A stretch of DNA of 39,989 bases from Rhodospirillales bacterium (lineage in GTDB: Bacteria > Pseudomonadota > Alphaproteobacteria > Rhodospirillales > Defluviicoccaceae): positions 1-39,989 of the forward strand of contig JADJXQ010000011.1 in the NCBI GenBank assembly GCA_016710335.1, given 5' to 3'. Made by a program: the position numbers and the translations under genes. Positions 16,445 through 25,531 of this stretch are shown piece after piece (the stretch's first letter is position 1; every line of letters begins with the position of its first letter). The notes under the pieces are model-generated. The model was not told the DNA's origin. It searched no databases and saw only the letters and a program-made list of their open reading frames with translations.

Positions 16445-17602
16445 TTGTTCGATCAGATCCTCAAAGGTGGCCACGTCCTCGATCCGGGCCAGAACGTCGA
16501 TCGGCGCGCCGATGTCGCCTTCGCCAAGGGGCGGGTCGCCGCCCTCGACGACGACATTCCGGCCGAGCGCGCCCAGAACGTCGTCGACGTGACCGACCGC
16601 CTCGTCACGCCCGGGCTGATCGACCTGCACACCCACGTCTACTGGGGTGGCACCTCACTGGGCGTGAATGCCGACAAGCTCGCCCGGCGCAGCGGCACCA
16701 CCACGTTCGTGGATGCCGGCAGCGCCGGGCCCGGCAATTTCCCGGGCTTTCGCCACCACGTCATCGAGCGCTCCAGGGTCCGCATCCTGGCCTACATGAA
16801 CATCTCCTTCGCCGGCATCTGCGCGTTCTCGAAGAACGTCATGGTGGGCGAGAACCTCGACATCCGCCTCTGCAACCCGCGCGAGGTGGTGGCCGTCGCC
16901 CGGAGCACCTCGAGCACCTCGTCGGCGTCAAGGTCCGGGTCGGCCAGGTCACCAGCGGCAGCAACGGCGCCGGTCCCTTCAACGCCGCCCTCGATGCCGC
17001 CGACAAGCTGCACATGCCGCTGATGACCCATCTCGACTACCCGCCGCCCGGCCGCCACGAGATCATCGAGCATCTGCGCAAGGGCGACGTCCTCACCCAC
17101 TGCTTCAAGCCGTTCCCGAACGCGCCGATCGACGGCCACCGCCAGATCCGCGCCGACATGCACAGCGCCCGCAAGCGCGGCGTCGTCTTCGATATCGGCC
17201 ACGGGATGGGCTCGCTCGCCTTCGAGACGGCGACCGCCATGCTGCAGCAGGGCTTCCTCCCCGACGTCATCTCCAGCGACGTGCACACGCTCTGCATCCA
17301 TGGGCCGGCCTACGATCTGTTGAGCACGCTGTCCAAGTTCCTGGCTCTCGGCATGCGCCTCGACGACGTGATCCGCACGGCCACCCTGCACCCGGCGGCC
17401 GCCATCGGCCGCAACGATCTCGGCAGCCTCGCGCCCGGTGCCATCGGCGACGCCTCCGTCCTCGAGCGGCGGCCCGGCCGCTATGTCCACACCGACAGCC
17501 TCGGCGAGACGATCACCGCCGACAGAGCATCTGTTCTGCACCGGCCTCGTCACCGCTGTCACCGCCGGATCCTGGCGAATCACCGAGCGAGGAGACGTGC
17601 GC
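16445..17602 (+). CDS. Amidohydrolase/deacetylase family metallohydrolase (frameshifted)
   Basis: Metal-dependent hydrolase of the urease/dihydroorotase superfamily, similar to the COG3964 'amidohydrolase/deacetylase' group. The TTG at 16445 (FDQILKGGHVLDPGQNVDRRADVAF) has GGAG eight bases upstream. The metal-binding HxH is in TPGLIDLHTHVYWGGTSLG. Later motifs are MPLMTHLDYPPPGRHEI, VLTHCFKPFPNA, RGVVFDIGHGMGS and DVISSDVHTLCIHGPAYDL with the catalytic aspartate. TATLHPAAAIGR and LGSLAPGAIGDASVL follow the usual C-terminal pattern. The frame shifts at about 16905 and 17525; the second leaves the tail HLFCTGLVTAVTAGSWRITERG in another frame, so the exact stop is unclear and 17602 is approximate. 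The gene is probably cotranscribed with the DSD1 enzyme and regulator. Confidence 0.8.
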
Positions 17603-18767
17603 ATGAGCACGTCCCCCAGATCCAGCCCCAATGCCGCGCTCGTCGGTCAGCTCGGCTCCGTCTCCTGCTCGACACCCCGGCCCTGGTGCTCGACCTCGAC
17701 GCGTTCGAGCTGAACCTGCGCACCGTGCATGGCCGGGCGAAGGAACGCGGGGTAGCGCTTCGGCCGCATGCCAAGTCGCACAAATCGGCGGCTGTCGGCC
17801 GAGCCCAGCTGGCGGCCGGCGCCATCGGGCTCTGCTGCGCCAAGCTCGGCGAGGCCGAAGCGCTGGCCGCGGCCGGCCTCGACGGGTTCCTGATCACCGC
17901 ACCGGTGACCAGCCGGCCGAAGGTTCAGCGCCTGATGGGCCTGAACGCCCGGCTCGCCGATCTCGCTGTCGTTGTCGACGATGTCGCCAATGTCGCCGAG
18001 CTGGCGGCCGCCTGACCGAGGCCGGCAGGCGGTTGAAGCTCCTGATCGACGTCGATGTCGGCACGCACCGCATAGGGCGTCACCCGTCCCGAAGCGGCGC
18101 TCGCGCTGGCCAAGGCGATCCGTGAAGCCGATGGACTCGAGCTCGTCGGCGTGCAGGCTATGCCGGCCAGACCCGAGGCGATCCCAGGCTATGCCGAGCG
18201 CCGGGCGGCATCCGGGCAAGGCGCTGGCCCGCGCTTCCCAGTTCGCACGACATTGCGCGACGCTGGTCGAGCAGGGCCATCCCTGCCCGATCGTCACCGG
18301 CAGCGGCACCGGCACCCGCGACTTCGACCACGAGTTTGGCCTCTTCACCGACCTGCAGGTCGGCTCCTATGTCTTCTCCGACGTGATCTACAATTCGATC
18401 GAGATCGGTGCTGGAGGAGATAGGCCGGTCCTGCCGGCGCTCTTCGTCGTGAGCCGTGTGATCAGCCGGCAGCATCGGGACTTCGCCACGATCGACGCGG
18501 GCTCGAAGAGCTTCTCGATGGACGGGCCGATGCCGGTCCTGTGGCGGGGCCGACGCCGGGCTCCACCTACTATTAGCCCGGTTCGGCGATCAGTTCGGCC
18601 GTCTCGACCTCACCGGTGCTGACAGGCCAGTGGAGCTCGGCGAGCTGACCACATGGATGGTGCCGCATTGCGATCCGACCATGAATCTCTACGACCACTA
18701 TCACTGTGTGCGCGGCGATGATCTCGTCGATATCTGGGCGATCGAGGCGCGTGGCCGCACCGACTGA
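17603..18767 (+). pseudogene. DSD1-family PLP enzyme (D-threonine aldolase / D-serine dehydratase-like), multiply frameshifted
   Basis: Alanine-racemase-fold PLP enzyme related to D-threonine aldolase, 3-hydroxy-D-aspartate aldolase and eukaryotic D-serine dehydratase. The ATG at 17603 has GAGGAG upstream. LLLDTPALVLDLDAFELNLRT and RPHAKSHKSAAVGRAQLAAGAIGLCCAKLGEAEAL contain the PLP-lysine region. IVTGSGTGTRDFDHEFG, TDLQVGSYVFSD and VISRQHRDFATIDAGSKSFSMD are typical. The C-terminal metal-site motif VPHCDPTMNLYDHYHCVRG retains the His and Cys ligands. At least four shifts (near 17650, 18010, 18075 and 18560) break the frame, more than in most genes here, so real decay is possible. The reaction is likely retro-aldol cleavage or dehydration of a D-beta-hydroxy amino acid. 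Confidence 0.75.
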
Positions 18768-19494
18768 GCCACAGGAACAGCCGCGGCCGGCGCAGTAGCC
18801 AGCTCGGTCGCGCGCTGCGGCGCGATCCGCAACGGGCTCGGCATCAGCCTCGCCGAGGTGGCGCTCCGCACCGGGGTCAGCGTCTCGACACTGTCGAAGG
18901 TCGAGAACGGCCAGATGTCGTTGACCTATGACAAGCTGGTGCAGCTCAGCGAGGGCCTCGGGGTCGACATCGGCGCCTTCTTCGATGCGTCACCCCCCGC
19001 CGAGGTCGCCGGTAAAGGCGGTGACGGCCCCGGCGAGAGCATCACCCGACCGGGCGAGGAGATGCTGGTCAGGACGCCCGAACTACGACTACCGCTACCT
19101 CTGCACCGACCTGTCGCAAAGGCTATGGTGCCCATCACTGATCACCATCCGTGCCCGTTCGCTGGTCAGGTTCAGCCAGCTCAGCCGACATTCGGGCGAG
19201 GAGTTCATCTACGTGCTGCGTGGTCCGATCGAGGTGCATACGGAGCACTACGCGCCGGCCCGCCTGAACGAGGGCGATGCGCTCTATATCGACAGCACCA
19301 TGGCGCACGCCTCGCTCGCGATCGGCGACACCGACGCCCTGGTGATCAATGTCTGCTACAGCCCCAGCGCGGGCCACCTGCAGAACCTGGTCGACCTCGC
19401 CCGAGCAGCGGCCCTTTCCGCCGACATCGAGGCGGTGGACGCCCCGCCGAGAGAGGCCGGGCGTCCGCCGTGGCTGAACCGAAGCCCTAAGTAG
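18751..19494 (+). CDS. XRE-family transcriptional regulator with C-terminal cupin domain (frameshifted)
   Basis: DNA-binding regulator with an N-terminal helix-turn-helix: AIRNGLGISLAEVALRTGVS then VSTLSKVENGQMSLTYDKLVQLSEGLGVDIGAFF. A C-terminal cupin effector domain follows: FSQLSRHSGEEFIYVLRG, IEVHTEHYAPARLNEGDALYIDSTMAHASLAIG. One shift near 18815 separates QLGRALR from IRNGLG, and another near 19080 separates the HTH part from the cupin part. The start is uncertain; a GTG at 18751 overlapping the DSD1 stop is a candidate. Such regulators commonly sense a small ligand of the pathway beside them, so it probably controls this operon. Its 3' end overlaps the end of the opposing substrate-binding protein gene. 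Confidence 0.78.
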
Positions 19495-20611
19495 GCGGGA
19501 CTCGATCACCGCCACGTCCACGGCGGCGTATGTCGTCGCTCAGCTCGAAGCCGTCGGCCGCCGCCTGAACGGCCGCGTGGTCGAAGTCATTGGCCGCTGG
19601 CACCCACGCATTGCTGCACACATCGGTCGCGACGATGGGCTTCGTGATCTGCCCGATCTCAAAGGAGATCGGAAGAACTACCACTGCTCCATGTCGTGCC
19701 AGCCCCACCCCTCGCGCTGGTCCCAGGGACCGCGAAGACCTTGGCGGGTTGCATCATGGACTCGGTGGCGATGTCGGGTGCGAGGGTCGAGGCCAGGCCC
19801 GGGAACTGATCCATGACGATCTGGGTCGTCGCCCGAGGGTTGAGGTAGCCGAATTCCAGGCCCATGGCCCAGGCGCGGAGATAGGCTTCGTAGAGCTCGG
19901 CCTTCGCCGCGTCCTCGGCGTCCGAGCGGCGGACCACGAAGGTGTTGGCCGGCAACCTCGAGAAATCGTACGGCAGGAGATAGTCGAACTCGAGACCTGG
20001 CCGGTCCACTGCGCTCGCAGGCCCTCCCATGACAAAGCGACGTCGCCCTGGCCCTGCAGCAGTGCCTGGCCCCAGAGATTGCCGGCTTCGGCGTAGCTAC
20101 TCGACACTGGCCGGATCGATGCCGAGCTGGGCGAGCTCCGGATCGACGATCGATTTCCAGCCGATCGAGCCGAGGAGGATGGTCTTGCCCGCCAGCTCCT
20201 TCGGATCGGCCGGCTTCTCGCCCGGGCGGAACGCGAAGCTGAAGACGTCGAAGGCGCCCATCTGCCAGACCGAGGTGATCGGCATGCCCTGCTCGAGCCC
20301 GAGCGAGAAGACGCCGGGTGAGGGGAAGCCCATGTCGGACTGCTCCTGATCCACCAGCTTGATGGTGGCGGTCGCCTCCATCGGCCCGGGCTCCAGCGTC
20401 GTCTCGATGTCGCCGAACCAGCCGTATTTCTTGGCAACCCAATAGGGATAGTCGTCGAGCACCTCGATCGTGCCACGCGGGCTGACCCAGCGGACGGTGC
20501 CGCTCGCCGCCTGCGCACGGCCCGGGGCGAAAGCCCGCCGACCCGAGCCCGAGAGCCGCCACCGTGCCGCCCGTCGCCGAAAGGAACCGCCGCCTCGGAA
20601 GCCTCCAGCAT
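19487..20611 (-). CDS. ABC transporter substrate-binding protein, NMT1/SsuA type, Tat signal (frameshifted)
   Basis: Periplasmic binding protein of the NMT1/THI5-like nitrate/sulfonate/pyrimidine-precursor group. From the ATG at 20611 (AGGGAGA upstream) the repaired start is MLEAS-RRRFLSATGGTVAALGLGSAGF, a twin-arginine signal, then APGRAQAASGTVRWVSPRGT. The body includes DDYPYWVAKKYGWFGDIETTLEPG, SDMGFPSPGVFSLGLEQG, ALLQGQGDVALSWEGLRAQW and FVVRRSDAEDAAKAELYEAYLRAWAMG. The C-terminal end GWGWHDMEQW, IGQITKPIVATDVCSNAWVPAANDFDHAAVQA is spread over several frames. At least five shifts are seen. It is the last gene of the ATPase-permease-binding-protein operon. The ligand is unknown; alkanesulfonate, taurine or a pyrimidine precursor are family precedents. 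Confidence 0.8.
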
Positions 20612-20634
20612 CCCTGTCTCCCTTGTTCGGGCGA

Positions 20635-21486
20635 TCAGCTTTCCCAGCTCGCCCATTTCTTGCCGACCCAGTAGAAGAAAACATAGATCGAGATGCCGAT
20701 GACCGCGAGCACGAGGATGCAGGCGAAGAACTGCGGCATCTGGATCAGCGACGAGTAGTACGTCAGACGGTTGCCGAGTCCGAACGAGCCGCCGACCATC
20801 TCCGCACCCACGGCCGTCAGGAGGCCGAAGATGGAGCCGATCATCAGCCCGACGATGACCATCGGCATGGCCATGGGGATGCGGATCTTCAGGAAGATCT
20901 GCAGCGTCGAGGCGCCGAAGCTGCGCGCCAGGGCAATTTTTGCGAGGTCGGTGCGGCGAAAGCCGGTCGCGGCGTTGATCATCACCATGGTACGGAGGGC
21001 CAGCGTCACGGCGATGATGCGCGGCGTGAGGCCGAAGCCGAACTTGAGGATCAAGAGCGGCACCAGGGCCAGCATCGGCGTCGTCACGAGCAGCAGGATG
21101 TAGGGGGCCACGATCTTCTCGACCAGCGGGAACTGGGTGATCACGGCCGCCAGAACGAAGCCGATCGAGGCGCCGATCGAGAAGCCCACGAGAAGCTCGA
21201 TCAGCGTATAGCCGATATGCGGCCCGATATACGGAAAGTCCGTGATCAGCGCCCAGACCACCTGGGATGGCGTCGGAGCGATGTAGGCCGGCACCTCGAA
21301 CAGCCGCAGCAACAGCTCGGCACCACCGAAGACGATGATCGCGGTGACCAGGATCAGTGTCACATCCCGGCTGCCCTTGAGGATCGACAGTGTCGAGGCG
21401 GCGCTCGACCAGTTGCCGACATCAGCGGCCCCGGCCTTCTCGAAGGTCGGGATCTTGTCCCGGAGCTCCCTGTCGACGCTCGCCAT
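20635..21486 (-). CDS. ABC transporter permease, SsuC/TauC type
   Basis: Intact 283-residue inner-membrane permease with about six helices. The first is DVTLILVTAIIVFGGAELLLRLF, followed by the family segment YIAPTPSQVVWALITDF. The coupling motif is LARSFGASTLQIFLKIRIPMAMPMVIVGLM, where the expected EAA glycine is present. GAEMVGGSFGLGNRLTYYSS is typical of the group. The ATG at 21486 lies 15 bases after the ATPase stop, with TAGGAG within the gap. The substrate-binding protein gene starts 23 bases downstream. As its ATPase is broken in this sequence, the transporter may be non-functional or may borrow another ATPase. Confidence 0.9.
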   Translation of the reverse strand: MASVDRELRDKIPTFEKAGAADVGNWSSAASTLSILKGSRDVTLILVTAIIVFGGAELLLRLFEVPAYIAPTPSQVVWALITDFPYIGPHIGYTLIELLVGFSIGASIGFVLAAVITQFPLVEKIVAPYILLLVTTPMLALVPLLILKFGFGLTPRIIAVTLALRTMVMINAATGFRRTDLAKIALARSFGASTLQIFLKIRIPMAMPMVIVGLMIGSIFGLLTAVGAEMVGGSFGLGNRLTYYSSLIQMPQFFACILVLAVIGISIYVFFYWVGKKWASWES

Positions 21487-21501
21487 ATCGGTCTGGTGCT
21501 C

Positions 21502-22117
21502 CTAGGCCGCCCGGACTTGCGGCTTGTGATCGATCGAGCCCTTGATCTCACCGACGAGCTCGATGAAATGCGGCGCCATGAAGATCTCGAGGTTGCGCGG
21601 CCGCGGCAGGTCGATCTCGAAGATACGCGCCAGACGGCCCGGCCTGGCACTCATCACGAAGACCCGGTCGGCCAGGAAGACCGCCTCGGCGATGTTGTGC
21701 GTGATGAAGACGATGGTTTTCCTCGTCTCCATCCAGATCTGCTGGATCAGCAGGTTCATCTCGTCGCGGGTGAAGGCATCGAGGGCGCCGAACGGCTCGT
21801 CCATCAGGAGCAGCGACGGATCGACCGAGAGTGCTCTGACGATCGAAGCCCGTTGCTGCATGCCACCGGAAAGCTCGCGCGGCATCTTGCTCTCGAACCC
21901 GGTCAGTCCGACTTCCGCCAGCAGGGCATCGATGCGCGCCTGGTCCGGACGCTGGCCGCGGATCTCGAACGGCAGCTCGATGTTCTTGATGAGATTGCGC
22001 CAGGGCAGGCTGCACTTCAATCGAGAAATCGTCGAGCGCGTGCACCCGCCCGGTGCCCGTATCGTAATATTTCGTCGCGTTGGCGACCGTCAGCTTGGGC
22101 TGCCCGTTCTGGCTCAA
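21502..22117 (-). pseudogene. ABC transporter ATPase, SsuB/TauB type, with internal deletion removing Walker A
   Basis: ATP-binding subunit for the adjoining permease. The TTG start at 22117 has AGGAG eight bases upstream, then SQNGQPKLTVANATKYYDTGTGRVHALDDFSIEV. The next recognisable segment is LPWRNLIKNIELPFEIRGQR. In intact relatives about 55-60 residues lie between these, including Walker A, so 160-180 bases are missing near 22015 and the frame also changes. Downstream is normal: signature RELSGGMQQRASIVRALSVDP, Walker B LLLMDEPFGALDAFTRDEM, H-loop IVFITHNIAEAVFLADRVFVM. Without Walker A the product could not bind ATP normally. A deletion this long is not a base-calling slip, though an assembly collapse cannot be excluded. 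Confidence 0.82.
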
Positions 22118-22258
22118 GGCGCAGGCTCCTTTGCTCCCAGACACCAACGTCACCGAGTGCGTGGCATTCGTCAAGGTGGTCTGCTCAGCACTTGACGCCT
22201 TCACAAGGCTCTTCGACAGTGCCACTCGATGGATCAGAGACCAGCGAAGCGAGGCGGA

Positions 22259-23296
22259 ATGGAGGCGACCTTCAACACCATTTATGGTCGCAATCTCATA
22301 TGCGAGCTCAGGAATTTCGTTCATCGCCCGTATCTCGTGGTGACCATGGAGGAGCTTTGGGAACGCTTCGAGGGGGCGTTCGATGATGGTCTTGTCGGGC
22401 CAGTCTTCGCCTCCTCCATGGATGTGGAGATGCTGGAGAAGGTTCTGGATGGTCTGCCGCCGGCCGAATGCATCATCGGGATCGGTGGTGGACGGGCGGT
22501 GGACACCGCCAAGTATTTCGCCCGGAGGACGCGCCTGCCGCTCTTTCAAATCCCGACCTCGATGTCGGTCAATGCCGTATTCGGACATCGCGCTGGCGTT
22601 CGCCAGAACGGTCAGGTTCGCTACATGGGCTATGCCGTGCCCGAGGCGGTCTACGTCGATTTCGACGTCATCCAATCTGCGCCGTCCCACATCAACCGTA
22701 GCGGTGTATGCGAAATTCTCTGCTACCACACCGGCCATCTCGACTGGGCCTACACCGATCGTCTCGGCAAATGTGAAGCGAAATGGCCCTACGATCAGCG
22801 GCTCGTCGATGCCGCCCGGCAGCGCTTCGATCTCGTCATGACCCATCTCGACGACATCAATGCCGTCAATGAGACAGGCATTCGCGCGCTCATGGAGGCA
22901 AATCGCTGGGGCGGCGCCACCTTTCACAATGCCGGCTGGAACCCTCGCCACATCGAAGGCATCGACCATTTTGTCTTCTACGCGCTCGAATACCATACGC
23001 GACGGCCCTTCCTGCACGGCCAGCCGGTCTGTCTAGGCATCTATGTCGGCTCGCTCCTGCACGACAGCGGGGCGAAGCAGATGCTCGACGCCATCCACCG
23101 GGTCGGCGTCGACATCCGTCCCGAGGCCATGGGCATCACCTGGAACGAGGCGGCGATCGCGCTCGCCGACTTGCGCGAGTACGTCCGCCGGGCCGGACTC
23201 TGGTACGGCATCGCGCATGACGCGGTCATCGACCATGCCTTCATCGACAAGCTGCGCGGCAACATCGAAGCGAAATACGGAACCTGGACCGGCTGA
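22259..23296 (+). CDS. Iron-containing alcohol dehydrogenase, glycerol-1-phosphate dehydrogenase-like
   Basis: Intact 345-residue NAD(P)-dependent dehydrogenase of the Fe-ADH/glycerol dehydrogenase superfamily, nearest in pattern to AraM-like sn-glycerol-1-phosphate dehydrogenases. IIGIGGGRAVDTAKYFARR carries the nucleotide-binding GGG-xxxD-xAK motif; LFQIPTSMSVNAVFGHRAGV and YAVPEAVYVDFDVIQSAP are typical. GVCEILCYHTGHLDW and later FHNAGWNPRHIEGIDHFVFYALEYHTRRPFLHGQ hold candidate metal-binding histidines. I chose the ATG at 22259 (GAGGCGGA upstream); an ATG at 22229 is an alternative. It diverges from the NMT1-type importer and sits 45 bases before the binding-protein gene, so it may lead the transport operon. 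It would reduce or oxidise a polyol or its phosphate; the substrate is not known. Confidence 0.82.
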   Translation: MEATFNTIYGRNLICELRNFVHRPYLVVTMEELWERFEGAFDDGLVGPVFASSMDVEMLEKVLDGLPPAECIIGIGGGRAVDTAKYFARRTRLPLFQIPTSMSVNAVFGHRAGVRQNGQVRYMGYAVPEAVYVDFDVIQSAPSHINRSGVCEILCYHTGHLDWAYTDRLGKCEAKWPYDQRLVDAARQRFDLVMTHLDDINAVNETGIRALMEANRWGGATFHNAGWNPRHIEGIDHFVFYALEYHTRRPFLHGQPVCLGIYVGSLLHDSGAKQMLDAIHRVGVDIRPEAMGITWNEAAIALADLREYVRRAGLWYGIAHDAVIDHAFIDKLRGNIEAKYGTWTG

Positions 23297-23341
23297 CCAA
23301 TCGTGGGCCAGCAATAACCGAACAAAGAGGGAGGAAGAACC

Positions 23342-24680
23342 ATGCAGCGAGATACGCGCCTCGTCCTGGCCGCCGTCCTGCCGGCGCTGGGACTTGTCTC
23401 GACGCCGGCAATGGCCATCGATTGGCAGCGGTTTGCAGGCAGCGAGATCACGGTGCTCATCGCGGAGCACCCGGTCGCCAACGGGATACGCGAGCTTCTG
23501 CCGGAATTCGAGGAAGCGACCGGCATCTCTGTCGACGTTCAGGCCTTCGCCGAGGACCTCTATTTCGATCGGATGGAGCTGGCGCTGCGGGCGACGGAGG
23601 GCGTCGCCGACGTCTACTTCCTGCCGATGGATTCGACCGCTTTCACCCAATGGTCGGCCGGTCTCATCCAGCCCCTGACGCCGTTCCTCGACGATCCGGA
23701 GCTGACCGCCGAGGACTACGGCCTAGGCGACTTTCCGGCGGGCTTCCTCGCTGCCACCCAGTATCCGCCAGGAGACGCCGATGCCGAGGACTATGCGATC
23801 CCGGTGAGCTTCGAGAGCTACATCCTCTTCTACAACAAGGAACATGTCGACGCGTATCTCGACGGCGCCGTGCCGGCGACCATGCCAGAGCTGATCGAGG
23901 CGGCGGCGACCATCAGCGAGAAGAGCGGTGGTCAGGTCGCCGGTGCGGTGATGCGCGGCATCCGCTCCGATACGCCCATCGATACCGTGACCGGCATTGT
24001 CTACAATGCAGGGTGCCGAGCCGACACCCTTGCCCTACAATGTCTGGTTCGACGGCGACTGGTCGAAGCCCCGGCTCACCGATCCGCGCATCGCCGCCGG
24101 CCTCTCGCACTATGCCGGCATGATGAAGGCGGGGCCGCCCAACATCCTCGCCCTCGACTGGCCCGACGCCAGCCTACTGTTTCAGCAGGGCAGGGCCGGC
24201 TTCTTCATCGACGCGAGCCTGTTCGGTCCGGGCTTCGAGAACCCCGAGGAGTCGCAGGTTGCCGGCAAGACCGGCTACGCCACGCTGCCGCCCGCGGACG
24301 CCGGCGGCGGGTCGTTCACCGGCCACTGGATGTGGGGGCTCGGCATTCCCGCGAATGCCGCAGAGCCGGACGCCGCCTGGTACTTCATCCAGTGGATGAC
24401 CAGCAAGTCGGCCGAACCCCGAATCGGCGCCATGCACGGCGGTGCTGCTCGCCTCTCGACCTGGGATGATGCCGGCTACAAGGCGGAGTTGAACCCGGAC
24501 TATGTCAAAGTTGTCCAGGACAGCATGCGCACCTCGCGATCGACCGTGGTCTTTCGCGAAGGCTGGGCCGAGTACGCGCTCGCCATCGTCGACGCCATTC
24601 ACGAGATACATGGTGGCGCCACCCCCGAGGCTGCGACCGAGGCACTCCAGGCACGATTCCTGGAGATGCTGAATCCGTAA
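23342..24680 (+). CDS. ABC transporter extracellular substrate-binding protein, family 1 (one frameshift)
   Basis: Periplasmic binding protein of the carbohydrate-type ABC importer encoded with the next two permeases. A strong GGGAGGA precedes the ATG at 23342. The N-terminus (MQRDTRLVLAAVLPALGLVS, then TPAMA) is a signal peptide with likely cleavage after AMA. The mature protein starts IDWQRFAGSEITVLIAEHPV, then ELLPEFEEATGISVDVQAF and DVYFLPMDSTAFTQW; FESYILFYNKEHVD, LLFQQGRAGFFIDASLFGPGF and SFTGHWMWGLGIPANA follow. One base is missing near 24008 (GCAGGGTGCC); restoring it gives YNAWGAEPTPLPYNVWFDG. Repaired length is about 446 residues. The ligand is unknown; the dimethylformamidase genes downstream suggest an amide or polyol-like compound. 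Confidence 0.87.
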
Positions 24681-24708
24681 CGCTGCCGGCTGGCTCCTGG
24701 TCGCACCG

Positions 24709-25527
24709 ATGCTCCTGGTGCTCGGTGCGAGCTCCCTCTACCCTTTCGCCTACGCGCTCTTCATCAGCCTTTTCGACTGGAACTGGGGCCGGTCGATGAG
24801 CTTCATCGGTCTCGCCAACTACACCCGCCTCCTCGGCGACGTCGAGTTCTGGCTGATCATGAAGAACACCCTGGTGTTCGCGACCTCGGCCACCGCCATC
24901 GAGCTCCTGCTCGGCCTCGGCATCGCCGTTGCGGTCGACCGGCTCCGCTTCGGCGCCACCCTGGTTCGCACGCTCTTGCTCACACCCTTGATGATCTCCG
25001 GCATCATCGTGGCGCTGATGTCCAAGGTCATGCTCGATAGCTTCCTTGGCATCGTCAACTACCTCCTGGGTCTGATCGGCGTTGGCCCCTCGACGTTCTA
25101 CGGCACCGAGGCGACCGCGATGTTCACCATCGTCATGGTCGACACCTGGTGGCAGACCGCCTTCGTCTTCATCATCCTGCTCGCTGGCCTGCAGTCGCTG
25201 GCGGCCGAGCCGCGCGAGGCGGCGCGCCTGGACGGCGCCTCCGAGTGGCGGATCTTCCGCCACATCACGATGCCGCAACTCGCGCCATTGCTGCTCACCG
25301 TGCTGATCATCCGCTCCATCGACACGCTCAAGGTTTTCGACATCGTCTTCGGCACGACGGGTGGCGGACCGGGGCTGGCGACCGAGGTGGCGCAGACGCT
25401 CGCCTATCGCACCGCCTTCGCGTATCTGCAGATCGGCCGGGCGATGGCCGTTATGGTCCTCTTCTCAATCCTCGTGCTCGCCCTCTGCGCGCTCTATTTG
25501 CGCCTCGGCAGCGAGCGGCGAGACTAG
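24709..25527 (+). CDS. ABC transporter permease, MalF/UgpA type, N-terminus probably truncated
   Basis: Inner-membrane permease, 272 residues from the ATG at 24709. Segments are LYPFAYALFISLFDWNWGRS, FIGLANYTRLLGDVEFWLIMKNTLVF, LLLTPLMISGIIVALMSKVML and the coupling motif EPREAARLDGASEWRIFRHITMPQLAPLLLTVL. Homology extends upstream in frame as NAAGWLLVAPM to a TGA at 24669, overlapping the binding-protein end, with no standard start codon or RBS. The normal start (usually 10-20 residues earlier) therefore seems lost through a small deletion or assembly error. The stop is four bases before the second permease gene. No ATPase gene for this importer is present in the window. Confidence 0.87.
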   Translation: MLLVLGASSLYPFAYALFISLFDWNWGRSMSFIGLANYTRLLGDVEFWLIMKNTLVFATSATAIELLLGLGIAVAVDRLRFGATLVRTLLLTPLMISGIIVALMSKVMLDSFLGIVNYLLGLIGVGPSTFYGTEATAMFTIVMVDTWWQTAFVFIILLAGLQSLAAEPREAARLDGASEWRIFRHITMPQLAPLLLTVLIIRSIDTLKVFDIVFGTTGGGPGLATEVAQTLAYRTAFAYLQIGRAMAVMVLFSILVLALCALYLRLGSERRD

Positions 25528-25531
25528 GTCG

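Noticed and set aside
20470..22386. 638-codon plus-strand frame opposite the NMT1-type importer
   Set aside because: It is a shadow of the intact permease and of the ATPase/binding-protein genes, which have clear motifs on the minus strand.
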